64,000 nt of DNA from Aphrocallistes beatrix (GCA_963281255.1 OY725503.1:3038001-3102000); one strand, 5' to 3'. Counted from the stretch's first letter, positions 32,433-44,773 are shown. The notes: generated from the letters alone by a model not told the origin. Translations and numbers: made by a program.

Positions 32433-34334
32433 GGATACCGCCCGTGAAAAATCCATAGGTTTGGCTTACAGCATATATCAAGAATAGAGATATATAAGAT
32501 GTTAAGCGTGGGCAGGTAGTGCAATTAAAAAATATTGAGACATGCCAAACAGTTTTTGGCTCGCATTTCTAGTTTTTGAGTTACAGCGTCTCAAAGTCGT
32601 TTTTTTCCGTTTTTCCCTAGCACATCTTAATGGTAAGCCCTCCTGCACTCTGTGATTTTTTTAAAGCACATGTTTGGATCAAATGCTTCGAAAATTTATT
32701 CATAGATAGTCTATCATATTTGCCACTTCATAGGACCAAAAGAAAGTTAAAATTTTATCGGTGTCCGAATAAAAAGGGCCAAAAAACGGCGAAAAAAGCC
32801 CGATTTTCTTTGCAAATCAGCAATAAAATCACAAATTTATAAAATATCAAAAATTGAGTGGTCCTACACTCATCGCCTAATGATATGGAACAACTCCTGA
32901 AATTTTCAAACATCTATCTCAAAGCAATTTTGAGTTAAAATTTTTGAAAGACGGTCAATTTTGGAATTTTAAAGTCCCGAGATATAGGAATTTGAAGTTT
33001 TGATGGTAAGAACGATGTAAAATGAGCTATTAACGAAAAATAAAAGCATCCATGGACATTTAATCGCGTGTATACTAATGAATTATATGTATTCCAACAG
33101 ATTTTGGTGAAAATAGCAAAATTATACTGAAAATTCACATATTACCATGAGGCCCCTAACCCCGAATATTTTGAACCAATTAGGGAATGTAAATCATATT
33201 CCTAGCAGTACAATGTATAATTCATCGGTTTAGAATGAATAAAGAGCTACCAAAAAGTATATTAGGAAGTTAGAGCGAGAGTCTAAGACTTTTAGTTTTC
33301 AAGTTAGGATTTTCGAAAAATGCTACGTCATCACGTGATAAAAATTTGAAACTTAGCATTCCATTCCATGTAGTACATTTATTATTTAAGAATCAGATAT
33401 ATACCGTCTTGAAAAGTATATTAGGAATTGAGAGTTAAGAATTTTGGTGTATATTTCCCGAGATATGGAGGAATATGTTTTTGGACCATAAATGGGGGGG
33501 CTTTGACCGAAATTTGGAGATAAATGCTTTGAACTTCCAAAATAATCATGTTGGGTGCTTCAAAGTTTCTGTATACATTGCTAGTGACTATTGCATTGTT
33601 TTTTGAGTATAATAGCTACTTTTGGGAACTTATTTCATGACAAGATTCACCATTTTCTAATATATTCAAAGTTCTCCATAGAATTTGTATTACAACAAAA
33701 ACGATGATTAGTCAAGAAATATTTACTTTTTGACAAAGAGATGTTTGAGGAACCTATATATTATCATATATATCCTTTCATTTAAGATTATTATTGATTA
33801 TATATCTTCAATAGTTTTTAAGCATTGACATCTAGCACTTTGGGGGCCATAGAGTGGTTTGATGTCCGAACTTTACCTACAATATACTATAACTTACGAA
33901 CTAATGGTCCGATCTCAACAAACTTTTTTTTAAATGTTCAGAATTTTTTTCTATACACAATAGCTAATATCACAACGGCCATTTCCCGAGCATTTTAGAA
34001 ATGAAGTCCCTCATAAAGATATTTTTGATTGGATTTCAGGTGCCTCTTTTTCTAAATTCATCTGTTTTATAATATTTAAAGGGGCCAAAACCATTTTGAG
34101 GTTCGTATAATTGAAAAAATATCAGATAAGTTAGAAAATAATTGATGAATGCGCCGCAAAATCACGAATAACTTTCCGATTTTTAGTACGCCTGAGCTTT
34201 AGGTGCCCAGTTCTAGAATATCAAAATAAATACCGTCCAACAAGTACGATTAGATGGTAGACTACTCAATAATCCGATGGAATTGACAATAAAAATTCCA
34301 CAATTTTTTTTAATGTTTTTCGAGGGCGGTATCC
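32433..34334. mobile_element. Copy C of the TTAA-flanked repeat family
   Basis: Ends GGATACCGCCCGTGAAAAA and TTTTTCGAGGGCGGTATCC with TTAA outside both (32429-32432, 34335-34338). The body runs inverted relative to copy B and lacks the Helitron-like insert of that copy. No gene is seen inside. Confidence 0.8.
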
Positions 34335-34519
34335 TTAAGTATAGTAATAGTGTTTAATTTAAAAAATTAGATGAAACTGGAGATATTCATTGTACGTAGA
34401 CTAAACATACATTACGTGTACTTAGAAGTTGTAGCAAAATGAAATTTCTTTTAGAGCTTGGCAATTAGTTCTTTCCCCAATATTTTTCAAAATACACTTT
34501 ATTTCATCACAGCATTGAT

Positions 34520-34853
34520 GTGTTTTTCCTTTTTGGCGGAAGCTCATGGCCACCGATGAACTGCTGCACTTCGGATGCGATAACAGTCTGAAACGTTCCG
34601 GTAGCTAAGAACTGTAGAGCTATAGCTAGTTGTGTTGTAGGAGCAATTGAGTGGGAACGACAGTAGATCAATGAAATTTGATGGAAATTTTGTTCAAGAG
34701 GTCTACAAACATATACTTCGTTATTCTGTATCTAGCAATAATTTCGAAGTCAGAATATGCCTCCATTGGGTTAGGTCGATCCCTAAGAACTCTTTGGCGA
34801 CGAAAACTGTTTTCAATAATTTCAATTTCAAGTAAACTTAGTGCAGAAGCCAT
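34520..34853 (-). pseudogene. PIF/Harbinger transposase N-terminal relic
   Basis: On the minus strand an ATG at 34853 gives RDRPNPMEAYSDFEIIARYR and ITKYMFVDLLNKI. After a frameshift it reads TTQLAIALQFLATGTFQTVI. These blocks, in this order and spacing, are characteristic of Harbinger nucleases ahead of the catalytic core. The core itself is missing. Confidence 0.75.
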
Positions 34854-34854
34854 G

Positions 34855-36373
34855 AAATCTAACTAAACTAGAATATTCCTTCAGAAAGAAGTTAAGCAAA
34901 TACTTAGATTTTATTTTAATCAACTTAAAATCTCTTAAATAGAGTTGCACTCTTTTAAGATTTCCCAGGTAATCGAGTTTTAAAAGTAAGGATAGCTTGG
35001 CAGAGTAATATTTGTAAACATTTTAATATACAATTTAGTTATCCTCTTAAATATCTTTATGACACAGATCGGAGTAGAGAATCTTAGTTAGTGGAAGGAA
35101 ATTATTAGTTAACCACAACTATTTAGTATGAATTTTGCTTAATAAAAATAATAATATACATTTATATAGCGCAGATTGCATATTAATTTATTTCATACAA
35201 ATTTTACCCTAACCCATTAATAAATTCTCTACACCTTTTAACTTATAATAATATCTTTTGAATTAGTATTAGCTGCTATACTATCTAGTTTCACGGTATA
35301 CATTGTTCGGTAAACACTGTTCTGTTTCCGAATGTAAAGTAACTATTCCCCAGATCATGAAAATTGTGAACCTTTTGCAGTAGTCAGATGAGATTTTATG
35401 TTTTAACAACTTGCTGATTCTGTGAAGAAGTGCAGTTTGAACGGCACAGGACAGCTCATACAGTAGGCCATTAAGATGGGACCGGGCTCCATGATGTTAA
35501 TCCTTTTTTATCCTATTATGAGTTCATACACAGAAAATTATAAGAAATGATGTTCTAGATTAGTAAAGCCTGCCTCCTGTGAAAATTAATGAAAGCCTCA
35601 AACATCCCTTGGAAACCACTGAAAGAATTTATTTCCCGAAGATTGTGCATGGTGATGTCATAGCAATTGATGATATACTTTATATGTGAAGATGAATACG
35701 ATATCATGTATATTTCAATTGTCTACAAGCAAACAGGCTGATAAGAAAGGAAAAGATCATAGTAAAGCATGTGACAAGGGCTCTAAAATTTGTAATATAG
35801 TTGAAAGGACTCATTGCCCTATTTAACATATACTCATACTTCTACTGAAATAATATTGAAAACTCTCAGTTCATCTCTTTAGATAAGTTGGTAAGACTGT
35901 ACTGTACAGTAGAAACAGTTCTATCTAGCGATGAAAGAAAGCGATGGTGGAGTGGCATTATCCGACTACTTGTAAAGTTAATTTTGTACTCGAAAGTAAT
36001 GTTTATGAACGTAGCCCACTAAATCGTTTAAAATTTAGCATCTTGTCGACTGATCGAAGCCACAGTTTTATGATCTCAAATTTCATAAGAAGAGGCCAGA
36101 GTTGATCCATTCATTGTTGTACGAAATTACGAGAGAGTTGGAAACAAAATATTGACAAAGATTAAGAGATCTGTACGAGCTACAGGAAAGAAAGAGATGA
36201 GGGCGAGCTTTCACAAACATCTATTTTACTGTTATTTTAACATACGTAATTGGTTGCAAATGAAATAAAATATTGCTGTTCTGAATGATATTGACAATTA
36301 ATAAAGTTTAATTCAAAAACATTAGATTTGGGAGTAGGTAATGTCAGGAAATGGAAGTCTTAAAGATTTTGAA
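34855..36373. other. No intact gene; possible third THAP remnant
   Basis: Around 35322-35384 one frame reads CSVSECKSNYSPDHENCEPFA, like the first Cys pair of a THAP finger. The AT-rich lead before it (GTTAACCACAACTATT at 35110) resembles the leader of P copy 1. A lone Helitron-like 5' end is at 34973-34996 (inverted) and another at 36375. The rest is unassigned. Confidence 0.35.
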
Positions 36374-36427
36374 TCCTTACTATTAACACGATTAATGTGT
36401 ATATATATAGACTTGTATAAATATATA

Positions 36428-36863
36428 CAGTGGAACCTGTATATAACGGCCACCCAAGGGACTGGACAGGCCGTTATACACAGGTGACCGTTATATACAG
36501 GTGATTGTCTTAATCCCCAAAAGGTATCAACGTAAATATCAAGTTTTTAGAAATCCATTACTTGAAGTAATTACATGAAACTTGTAACTTGTTTATCGTT
36601 CGTATCAGGTCCTGCAATAAACACATAAAAACGTGAAGGTGATGGCCGTTATAGCCAGTTGTGGCCATTATACACAGGTAATGGCCGTTATAGACAGTTT
36701 TAGAGTCAGTAAAGGACTACAAACGGGTGACAGCTGGCCGCGTTGAGCAGGTGACCGCTATACACAGGTTCAATATTATGGAATTTCGGACGGGACTGTT
36801 CATTGGTGACCGCTATAGACAGGTGACCGTTATATAGAGTGGCCGTTATAGCAGGTTCTACTG
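36428..36863. mobile_element. pogo-type MITE built of GGCCGTTATA words
   Basis: Ends CAGTGGAACCTGTATATAAC and GGCCGTTATAGCAGGTTCTACTG, with TA outside. The body repeats GGTGACCGTTATACACAGG. It lies in a TA microsatellite next to a Helitron-like 5' end (36375). Confidence 0.85.
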
Positions 36864-36880
36864 TATATATATATATATAT

Positions 36881-37650
36881 CAGGGTTGCAACCGAATAGT
36901 TGATTATTCGGTTTAACCAAATAACATTTGCAAATTGTTGATGTTCGGTTTCTAACCAAATATCATTATTTGGTATTCCGTTAAAATCAAATAATTTGGT
37001 TAACCGAATAATTTGGTCAACCAAATAATTTGCATGCTTTCCCAAAACAATAACATGTTCTTACATGAGGTGGTCCGAACACAAATAAATCTAATACCTG
37101 CTTATACTTAGATTATATTAATATTTATACAGGGTGTTTCAGCGATTGTATCACGAAAATAATTTGAAATTACTAGGTAAATATTTACTAATCATCTTCC
37201 CCTTTTACGATGTTGTTTAGAACCTTCTGACATTTGTGTGACAGCAAAATGGACAAGCTAGATGACAAACAAAAGAAGATCAAGATGGTGGAATTCTACC
37301 ATAAAAACCAGTCCAATTCAAGACTACCCCACACTTCTAAGGTTTCCCCGCCCAAAATGACAATCGGAAATGAGTTATCCCATATTGAGGATGTTTTGAA
37401 ATAATTTACTTTTATTCCAACTGTTTGCTTCATTGTTTTTCATAAATCTCAAAGGATTTCCTTTCAAAAGCAACCAAAATAACGAAATTATCTCAATTAC
37501 TAATGAAATGAAAGCAATTTACTTTTGTGTGTAATCAATGAAACACCCTGTATATTGAATATATAGTGATTGTGTTAGGAAAGCATGCAAATTATTTGGT
37601 TGACCAAATTATTCGGTTAAATTGGTATTTGGTTGAAGAGGTTTTAACTT
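36881..37650. mobile_element. hAT-like MITE built of AACCAAATAATTTGG words, split by a mariner
   Basis: Starts CAGGGTTGCAACCGAATAG like the hAT MITEs at 8038 and 9241. The body is repeats of GGTTAACCGAATAATTTGG. Inverted matches at 37020-37048 and 37577-37605 show both halves. The middle holds a mariner derivative (37130-37550). The right terminal repeat is missing. Confidence 0.65.
37130..37550 (+). mobile_element. Deleted mariner-like element
   Basis: Ends CAGGGTGTTTCAGCGATTGT and TGATTACACAC...CACCCTG type repeats (TCAATGAAACACCCTG), flanked by TA. Inside, an ATG at 37250 opens MDKLDDKQKKIKMVEFYHKN, a transposase N-terminus; the rest is deleted. Confidence 0.75.
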
Positions 37651-37661
37651 TTATATATATA

Positions 37662-38030
37662 CACTACCCGGACAAAGTATTCGACCACCACGAAAACCTC
37701 CATACAAATAGTATTAAAGTGGATCTATTCATAATGGAATATGTAATCAAACAGAAGAGGTATTCTATTTTTGATTTCAGATTCGTAAACTACACATCCG
37801 AATTACTAATTGGGGTAGAACTAATTGAGGTAGATATTTATAATTTTGGGAGTTACTAATTGAGTTGAGGATTTCAATTATGAGTAATTAGAATGTGTAG
37901 ATTAGGAATTAGAAATCAAAAATAGAGTATTTCTAAAAGTTTGAGTACATATTCCTTTATGTACAGATCCACTTTAATACTATTTGTATGGAGGTTTCTG
38001 TGGTGGTCGAATACTTTTCTCCGGGCACTG
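37662..38030. mobile_element. Tc1/mariner-type MITE, second GGACAAAGTATTCGACC copy
   Basis: Ends CACTACCCGGACAAAGTATT and ATACTTTTCTCCGGGCACTG, flanked by TA, in a TA microsatellite. A Helitron-like family-1 remnant body (38040-38260) follows directly. Confidence 0.85.
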
Positions 38031-38284
38031 TATATATATAAGAGAATTGATTGAAGAAACTGCAATGCACAGAAAGCTGATTTTTGTCTATGATTCCACT
38101 TAGTTCTGACCTCAGACGCAACTCATCATGAAATTATGACGTTATTGTCACATTTTTTTATTATTAGAAAATTCATCACATTTTTCGACTATAACTGATA
38201 GAAGGCTGTAATTTTAATAGAATTTGTAATTTAATATATAACAAATATGATACAACTCTCATAAAAAACGGACGTACGGACGTA

Positions 38285-39567
38285 CAGTGGAGTCTCCCAA
38301 AACGGACACTCCGAGAAGCGGACAACCCCCTACAACGAACAAACCTCGTGGCACGGATTGAATTTGCCAAGCATGTAATACTTAAGCAGTCTCCAGAAGC
38401 GGAAAACTCTTTTCCGAGCAACGGACAGGGAACTGGGCCCGAATGGCGTGTCTTAATGCAAAATTGTCTCCCAAAAACGGACAACCAGAAATTGCACCCA
38501 ATAATTTCCATGGACATCACAAAATTTCCATAATACTTAGGGCGGTCAGAAAGTTCTAATCAGTGTTATCATACACTCTTATTGTACCTTATTAGATTGA
38601 TATTGAAGCTTGAATTTACTTCTTAACACATTCACAAGTGATACCAATATACAAAATCAAAATCTAGAGAAAACTCTTTGTATACCACTTCCTATATATT
38701 GTGTCGCTTGAGCCACCGTGTAAAATTATGGCCACAAACCACCCGACCTTCCCTCAAGAGTAACGACATTACAAGGGCATTACTAAGCGATACGAATGCT
38801 CAAATACAAATCAATCTTAGGAAGTTGATGGAAATGATACTCTCTCAGATTCAAATATCTGATAATGGAGCCTACTTTTTAGGGAAGGACGAGTGGTGAA
38901 CGGGTGATTTGTGGCCATAATTTTACACGGTGGCTCAAGCGACACAATATATAGGACGTGGTATACAAAGAGTTTTCTCTAGATTTTGATTCTGTAAATT
39001 GGTATCACTTGTGAATGTGTTAAGAAGTAAATTCAAGCTTCATTATCGATCCAATAAGGTACAATAAGAGTATATGATAGCACTGATTAGAACTTTCTGA
39101 CCGCCCTAAGTAATATGAATAGCTATACAAGTGCACTCTCTCTCTCTCAAGTCTTTCAACAATTCTTTCATCTTGTCATTGTAAACTTTTGGTTCATAAC
39201 GGCGGTAACACACATGGGATTTCTAATCCGTATCCTGCTCCTCTGTTTTCATTCTCTCCCGTAACCTCAGCAATGCTTTATTTACTTCTCTTCTCAATAA
39301 TTGAGAAAAGACGTGGTGCTAGATTATAGGGTACGTGTGCCTACGTTACTCTTCACTCATTTATTCATTCTTATCACAGTATAATAAAACTTGTGACTTC
39401 TCCCGTAATTACGAATATTCAACTTTAATACATGTAAAACTGCATTCAAAATGATGCATATTGGGTGTTTTGATAAAAAAGTTGGGCCACTCTCCGAGAA
39501 GTGGACAATTCTCTACAACGGACTGAAGCCATGTCCCCAACGTGTCCGTTATTCGGAGACTCCACTG
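38285..39567. mobile_element. pogo-type MITE (CAGTGGAGTCTCC ends) with nested element
   Basis: Ends CAGTGGAGTCTCCCAAAACG and ATTCGGAGACTCCACTG are inverted; CCGAGAAGCGGACAA appears near both ends. A fold-back element (38535-39110) is nested inside. Confidence 0.8.
38535..39110. mobile_element. Fold-back MITE, arms about 240 bp
   Basis: Ends CTTAGGGCGGTCAGAAAGTT and its reverse complement, flanked by TA. Arms run inward to about 38760 and 38890 with few differences. Confidence 0.9.
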
Positions 39568-39599
39568 AATATACAATACTTTGTTAGAAATTATACGGG

Positions 39600-39890
39600 T
39601 TGCAATCAAAAGAATTGCTTCAAGAAATACTCGAACTTGGGTTATCTGCAATGTTTCCAAATACCATAATTTCACTACGCATTTTAGTTAGTTTGCCTGC
39701 ATCAGTGGCTTTAGAACACACCTTCAATGTTTTGAAACAAGTTAAAAATTACCACCGTTCAACTATGGCTCAAGTGCTTTTAACTGGGCTGGCCATGCTT
39801 AATATCAATTATGATATCGCACGAAGATTATATTTTACCTCATTAATTGATGCATTCGCACAGAAAAAGGCTAGAAAGTATCAATTAAAG
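39600..39890 (+). pseudogene. hAT transposase C-terminal dimerisation domain relic
   Basis: The frame reads FPNTIISLRILVSLPASVAL, EHTFNVLKQVKNYHRSTMAQ, LLTGLAMLNINYDIARRLYF and LIDAFAQKKARK. This is the dimerisation tail of hAT transposases (ZMYM/52-kDa-repressor-like group). The catalytic domain is absent; the pogo MITE ends about 30 bp upstream. Confidence 0.85.
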
Positions 39891-40179
39891 CTCGTTTGTA
39901 TTTACATAATTACACTTCTATTATCGTATAATATTTATCACTTTTTCTCATGTTTTCATTTTTTGGAATCGTAGTCTAAATTCAAGCAATGGCCCGGGCC
40001 TCTCTGATTCTCTCAGTGCCCTGCATATGATATAGTGTTACAGATAAAAACTCGGCTAACAGTAGGCAAGAAAGATAGCACCTGACTTAACCTTTAAACG
40101 AGATGACATCCTTAGTGCTTTCAGCTCACTAAAGTTCTGCAAGTGTTTAGGTTAAGATTACATAGCGGAAGCAATGTAA

Positions 40180-40265
40180 TTGAGAGCAAAATACAATTGA
40201 CTAGGGCGAGGTTAGAACTCCTGGCCTAAGTCTTGGTATTCAAACGCCCTTACCATTTAACCACC
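40180..40265 (-). repeat. tRNA-like SINE head
   Basis: On the minus strand GGGTGGTTAAATGGTAAGGG resembles a tRNA A box and GGAGTTCTAACCTC a weak B box about 40 bases on. No good cloverleaf is formed, so a tRNA-derived SINE remnant is more likely than a gene. Confidence 0.45.
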
Positions 40266-40683
40266 CAAGCAGATGAAAGAGAAATAATGTCAGTCATATA
40301 ACCATCCTTAGTCCAATCCTAATCTTATTGGTAGTAATATTGCGTATATCTGCGTCTGATATTTATTTCTGCGAAATTTACCCCATAAAAGTAAGTACAT
40401 ATATGTACTAGCCACGCCTAGTAGGATTATTTTTACACAGAAAAGTAAATATTCTTACTTAGTGCTGCACCAAGTAGGAATTTCTACTTGGCGCAACAAA
40501 GTTGGAATCATGTCTTTTGAAATAGTCCTATTTTGCGCTGCGGAAAGTAGGAATTACACACAAGATAAGGATTCATTTGCAATTTATTTGGGTTTTACTA
40601 GCATTGGGGTTGCATTGTAGAGTACGGGAGTATATCTATTTTGTTCATCAAGAAATATTCAAATATTCTATTACTAAATGGGT

Positions 40684-41358
40684 CATAGCCTTGTAGATGC
40701 AAGGCATTTCACTGGTTTTAACTAAGGATTGGATATAGAAAGTGATAATCAGTACTAAAGTAAAAATTGCATTATAGGTCTAAAGAATATATTAACAACA
40801 TATATAAACATCATATCAAAGTGCCCAAATCCGTAGTCAAATTAAGATTAGTCATCATACTATTCCGCAATAGCTATATTTAAGACAAATTCTGCTGACA
40901 TTCTGACCTGTTTAATGCACACTTTTAAGGATTATTAGCAAATGATTTACGCAAGAATCAAGTTCAGGACCAGTTAATACGAAAATTATAGAAATTTTAA
41001 ATGGAATGTCAGTAGATTCCAGCGTTGCTATGGAAATCCATTTTCAGCAATTAAGGCTATATCTTAAAAGGTATAGCAGTTAGACATTCAAATTTGATCT
41101 AATATAAGACGAAACATCCTACTTCTTTTAACTAACAATACAATTCGTACTTCTAAATTCAATGGTTTGCGAGTTATTGGACAATTGTCACAATTGGTAA
41201 ATTGTCCAATGACTCGCAAACCATTGAATTTAGAAGTACGAATTATATTGTTAGATAATAGGAGGTAGTAGGATGTTCCCTTTCATATTGGATCAAATTT
41301 AAATGTCTAACTGCTATACCTTTTAAGATATGACCTTAATTGCTGAAAATGGATTTCA
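40684..41358. mobile_element. P-type fold-back MITE, diverged, right end lost
   Basis: Starts CATAGCCTTGTAGATGCAAG. The body is a diverged relative of 30588-31642. Long inverted arms meet near 41200 (CGCAAACCATTGAATTTAGA). The right arm breaks off after GAAAATGGATTTC. Confidence 0.6.
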
Positions 41359-41399
41359 ATAGATTACCTATTCCAATATTTGACTTAGTGAACTATAGC

Positions 41400-41975
41400 C
41401 AAATGGCGTACTTCTGATATTCAAAGAAACTTTTATTTTTGAGCTATTTAGGGGTGATTTTATATCAGCTAATAATATATTTTAATGGGATAAAATCTAC
41501 TAGTTCAGAGATTTTGATGCAAAAAGTTGGGACCAGGCTTCATATTGAAATTATTAATGGCCCCAACTGTTTTCACCAATATCTATGAACCAGTAGATTT
41601 TATCGCATTAAAATATATTATTAACTGATATAAAACAACACCCAAATATCTCAAAACTCAAATTTTAATAGTTTGAGAAAAACAATTGTTCAATAAAGTG
41701 TTAAATATAGATTATAAATGTTAATAAGGTTAAAATGATAGGAAATAGAAATAAAAATATGTTGTAGAAAGTGTTCAGTGTAGATGACTATACAAAACTA
41801 TGCTAATTAATTATGCTGACGTAATCATGATGACATAGCCAAATTTACATCCACAATTTTGATCCTACAAACTTTAATTGTTACATCAATTAAAGTTTGT
41901 AGGATGAAAATTGTTATGGTACTAATTTCGGTTAAATCTTAAGTTATTTGGTTTATTTGAATATCAGAAGTACGC
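41400..41975. mobile_element. Fold-back element, AAATGGCGTACTTCTGATAT ends
   Basis: Left AAATGGCGTACTTCTGATAT and right ATATCAGAAGTACGCCTTTT are inverted. Inner arms such as AATATATTTTAATGGGATAA also pair. A small palindrome CCTACAAACTTTAATTG lies at 41862-41905. Confidence 0.6.
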
Positions 41976-42009
41976 CTTTTGCAACTTTACGCTCTAAACT
42001 CCTATTCCT

Positions 42010-42373
42010 GAGGTAGACAAAAGGTCATCATTTGATCCTCCTAATCTTCCAGGTGTAATCACACATCAATTAGAAGGCTACCTAAAAATTGGTACACATT
42101 CTGGTACACTTGGCAGAAGTTACCTACATACAGAAGTTGAGCTGTCATTCTAACATTTTCTCTCACCGGAAGAAGTTCTTGATAATACTAGTGTCACAGT
42201 ATTATCAAGAACTTCTTCCGGTGAGCAGTGCTATTTTCGCATCTTCTCTCGGTAAACATAGACTATTGTCTCATTGCACCAGTGGTTGTGGTTCTAACCG
42301 GTGTAGATGTAAGCGTTTAGGAAAAACTTGCAACTCCAAGTGCCATAGGAAACTTGCATGCCACAACAAATAG
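42010..42373 (+). pseudogene. Integrase-element C-terminal Cys-rich tail
   Basis: One frame from about 42010 reads PEVDKRSSFDPPNLPGVITH and YLKIGTHSGTLGRSYLHTEV. After a shift comes CTSGCGSNRCRCKRLGKTCN with a further SKCHRKLACHNK, a Cys-rich tail typical of transposon polyproteins. A 64-bp perfect hairpin (42162-42225) interrupts it. No upstream catalytic part was seen. The order of blocks resembles Ginger-like elements. Confidence 0.6.
42162..42225. repeat. Perfect hairpin, 28-base arms, 8-base loop
   Basis: The arm CTCACCGGAAGAAGTTCTTG... is repeated inverted after the loop AGTGTCAC. It lies within the decayed coding tail, and one arm probably derives from that coding sequence. Confidence 0.95.
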
Positions 42374-42990
42374 GGGTAAGCACTAGCACTCGAGTATAGC
42401 TTAACCATTACCTATCGTTATATTCCTTCCTTTTATTATGTCTATTGAAAGATCGGTATCTCGGTCGGTAGGATTGGTAAATTAATCCAGTAGAATTATA
42501 CAATCAATATAAGCTAGAGCTGGGTACTTTTTCGACTCTATATTATGAGGCAATTTTTTTGTATTTCTAGAACCTCAAAATTAGATGAATCTGTCCAAAT
42601 TGTTAGAGAAAATGTTATTAGCTTCCAGGAGCTTTGCCCCTGTACCCCATTGGAGGGTTTACAGCGCGCCCCCAGATCCCCTATAAAACGTCCGGGCTAC
42701 GTTCATGATCTAACCATTTAGAAGTAAAACATTTTCTGGGGCTAAGTCCCCCAGAACCCCAGTAAGGTCGCTCGCTACGTTTGCTTTGGACACTTTTTTG
42801 GGCCCCCATATACGAACGAATCAGTAGAAAAGTATCTAGCTCACAACAATACAATCATGTCAACCGTTTGGGAAATTGATGTTGAATTATTTTGTATGGC
42901 AATATGGCTGCAAACAGATGTTTATGTTTATGAAAACATAAATGATGTTTGGAATAAATTCTCTTTCAAAGGATTTAACCCAAAGTAGGA
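42374..42990. other. No gene seen; GC-richer patch
   Basis: 42600-42800 holds words such as GCTTTGCCCCTGTACCCC and GGGCTAAGTCCCCCAG, looking like a small decayed repeat. Confidence 0.35.
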
Positions 42991-43596
42991 AGAAACAATG
43001 CAGGGAGTCAAGGAATTTATCTTAGAAATGATGCATCACATTATGTGTTAAATCATTTTACAATACCTATATCTAGTGTAGTGCTACATTTAGATGCTAC
43101 TGGTTCAATTGTACGAAAGATTGCTATATTCCAGAAAACGGTTTTTTATTATTCTTTAACCTTCGGCATCCTGAAATTACTAATAGTTCGATTCCACTTT
43201 CTGAAATGATTAGTGCTGATCATTCTGTTGCAGAAATTACATATTTCTTGCATAAGTGGAGTCTAGATGCAAATAGGGTATTAGGAGGTGAGCTTCGATT
43301 TTAGTTGGGCACTAATACATAGTGTGTACAATGCTTTTCTTAAGTCGTATTTAGACACTTATTTAGACAAATGTTTGAATGCGGTTAAAAATCCAGTGGG
43401 ACGGGCAATTGATCTTGAGATTGTACTTTATTTATGGTCTACACATATTATTCATGAAATTAGTTTTAATCTAAATAAAAAATTCAAAATTAATGTGAAA
43501 GTTCGTAGGTTAAATCTCCATTCTATTGGATTTATAATTAAATCTATGGAATTGTCTAAAGTAAACAGTGCAAAACAATGTTTTTTTGATTTGTAG
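42990..43596 (+). pseudogene. Unrecognised transposase-like relic
   Basis: Shifting frames give YLRNDASHYVLNHF, VVLHLDATGSIVRKI, RHPEITNSSIPLSEMISADH, VAEITYFLHKW, then from 43291 FDFSWALIHSVYNAF and YLDTYLDKCLNAVKN. LDATGS and DFSWALI may hold acidic catalytic residues, as in an RNase H-like transposase. I cannot name the family. Several shifts make it dead. Confidence 0.5.
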
Positions 43597-43892
43597 TAAA
43601 ATTAGAAATACATTTAAAAATTTCTGACCAAATGTGAGATAGTTTTCTCTCATGCTCAACATTAGATATCAATTAAAGTGCATAAGTTGCAATATCCTTT
43701 TCATTTACTCCTTCACGATTTACAACTACAGATATCTATGTATTTGCAAAGAAATGAAGGATAAGTATGTAATTATCAAAGGTTATATAACGATTTATGT
43801 GATTAACATTAGGAGCGTATCTTTGGCTTCATTAATTAACCAAGGAGAGCAGAAAAATAGTTGTTATGCTCTACCATTGCCTACTACAAATA

Positions 43893-44010
43893 AGGCCTCA
43901 TAATAACTTGCTAATTTTGGACTAGGGATGCGGTAGATGGATGAGCTAATACAAGAGCTGCCTAAAATCATTAACCAGTCACAATAGAATTTAGGAATGC
44001 ATTACCAGCA
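43893..44010. mobile_element. P-type MITE fragment, cut by a Helitron-like end
   Basis: ATTGCCTACTACAAATAAGG and GGACTAGGGATGCGG match the first 110 bases of the MITE at 30588. It stops at 44010, where a Helitron-like 5' end begins. Confidence 0.75.
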
Positions 44011-44056
44011 TCCTTACTATTAAAACTCGATTAATGTGTGTGTGAATATGTATATA

Positions 44057-44773
44057 CAAGCACGCTTCGCTTACTTGCGCTGCGCGGCTGGCAGACACTT
44101 TGTCTCCGCCGGAGGCGAAATGTGGACACCTGTGGTCACCATTGATTAATTATATGAGAGATAAAATCTCGAAATACGTCTGCCCTACTATTAGAATCGA
44201 TCACATGAAAAATCAACAAAATTATCAATTTTTAACATTTTGATAAGTCATGATGACGTCATAACAAAGTGATATGTCATCGATTCCTTGAAGATAGTTG
44301 CATAATATGTGAGATATGTTAGTATACAGATTCTATTAAAATTTCAGCCTTCTATCTCCTATAATGGCTGAGTTATGCTCGAATAACTGTATTGCTTAAC
44401 TTTTAAAAATGTGACAATGACGTCATAATTCCATGATGAGTCGGCATTTTTCTCTGAGCTCAGAACTTAGTGGAGCCATAGAAAAAAGACCGCCACATGC
44501 CAAAAATCAGCTTTATACGCCCGGCAGTTTCTTCAATCGATTCGTTACAGATCTATATACAGTCGACTCCGCTTGATAGGGCCACTGTTTAATCGAGTCA
44601 GCCGCTTAATCGGGCCACTTTTGGCAGAACCGGAATAGCTCTCACACACATAGAAGCTAATACAAAATATTTTCGGTTGATAGGGTCCTCCGCTTGATCG
44701 GGGCAAAATGTCCTCTGACCCATGTGGCCCTATTAAGCGGAGTCGACTGTATATATATACACATGTATACACA
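44057..44773 (-). mobile_element. Helitron-like family-1 element (H7), 5' end lost
   Basis: Plus-strand left end CAAGCACGCTTCGCTTAC with hairpin region is the 3' end. The body follows to 44550, then a TA microsatellite hit by a pogo MITE. The 5' end is cut off where H8 begins. An opposite 5' end (44012-44056) stands just to its left. Confidence 0.75.
44560..44749. mobile_element. pogo-type MITE, CAGTCGACTCCGCTT ends
   Basis: Ends CAGTCGACTCCGCTTGATAG and CTATTAAGCGGAGTCGACTG, TA outside both. Other copies: 45545-46175 and 63791-63978. Confidence 0.9.
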
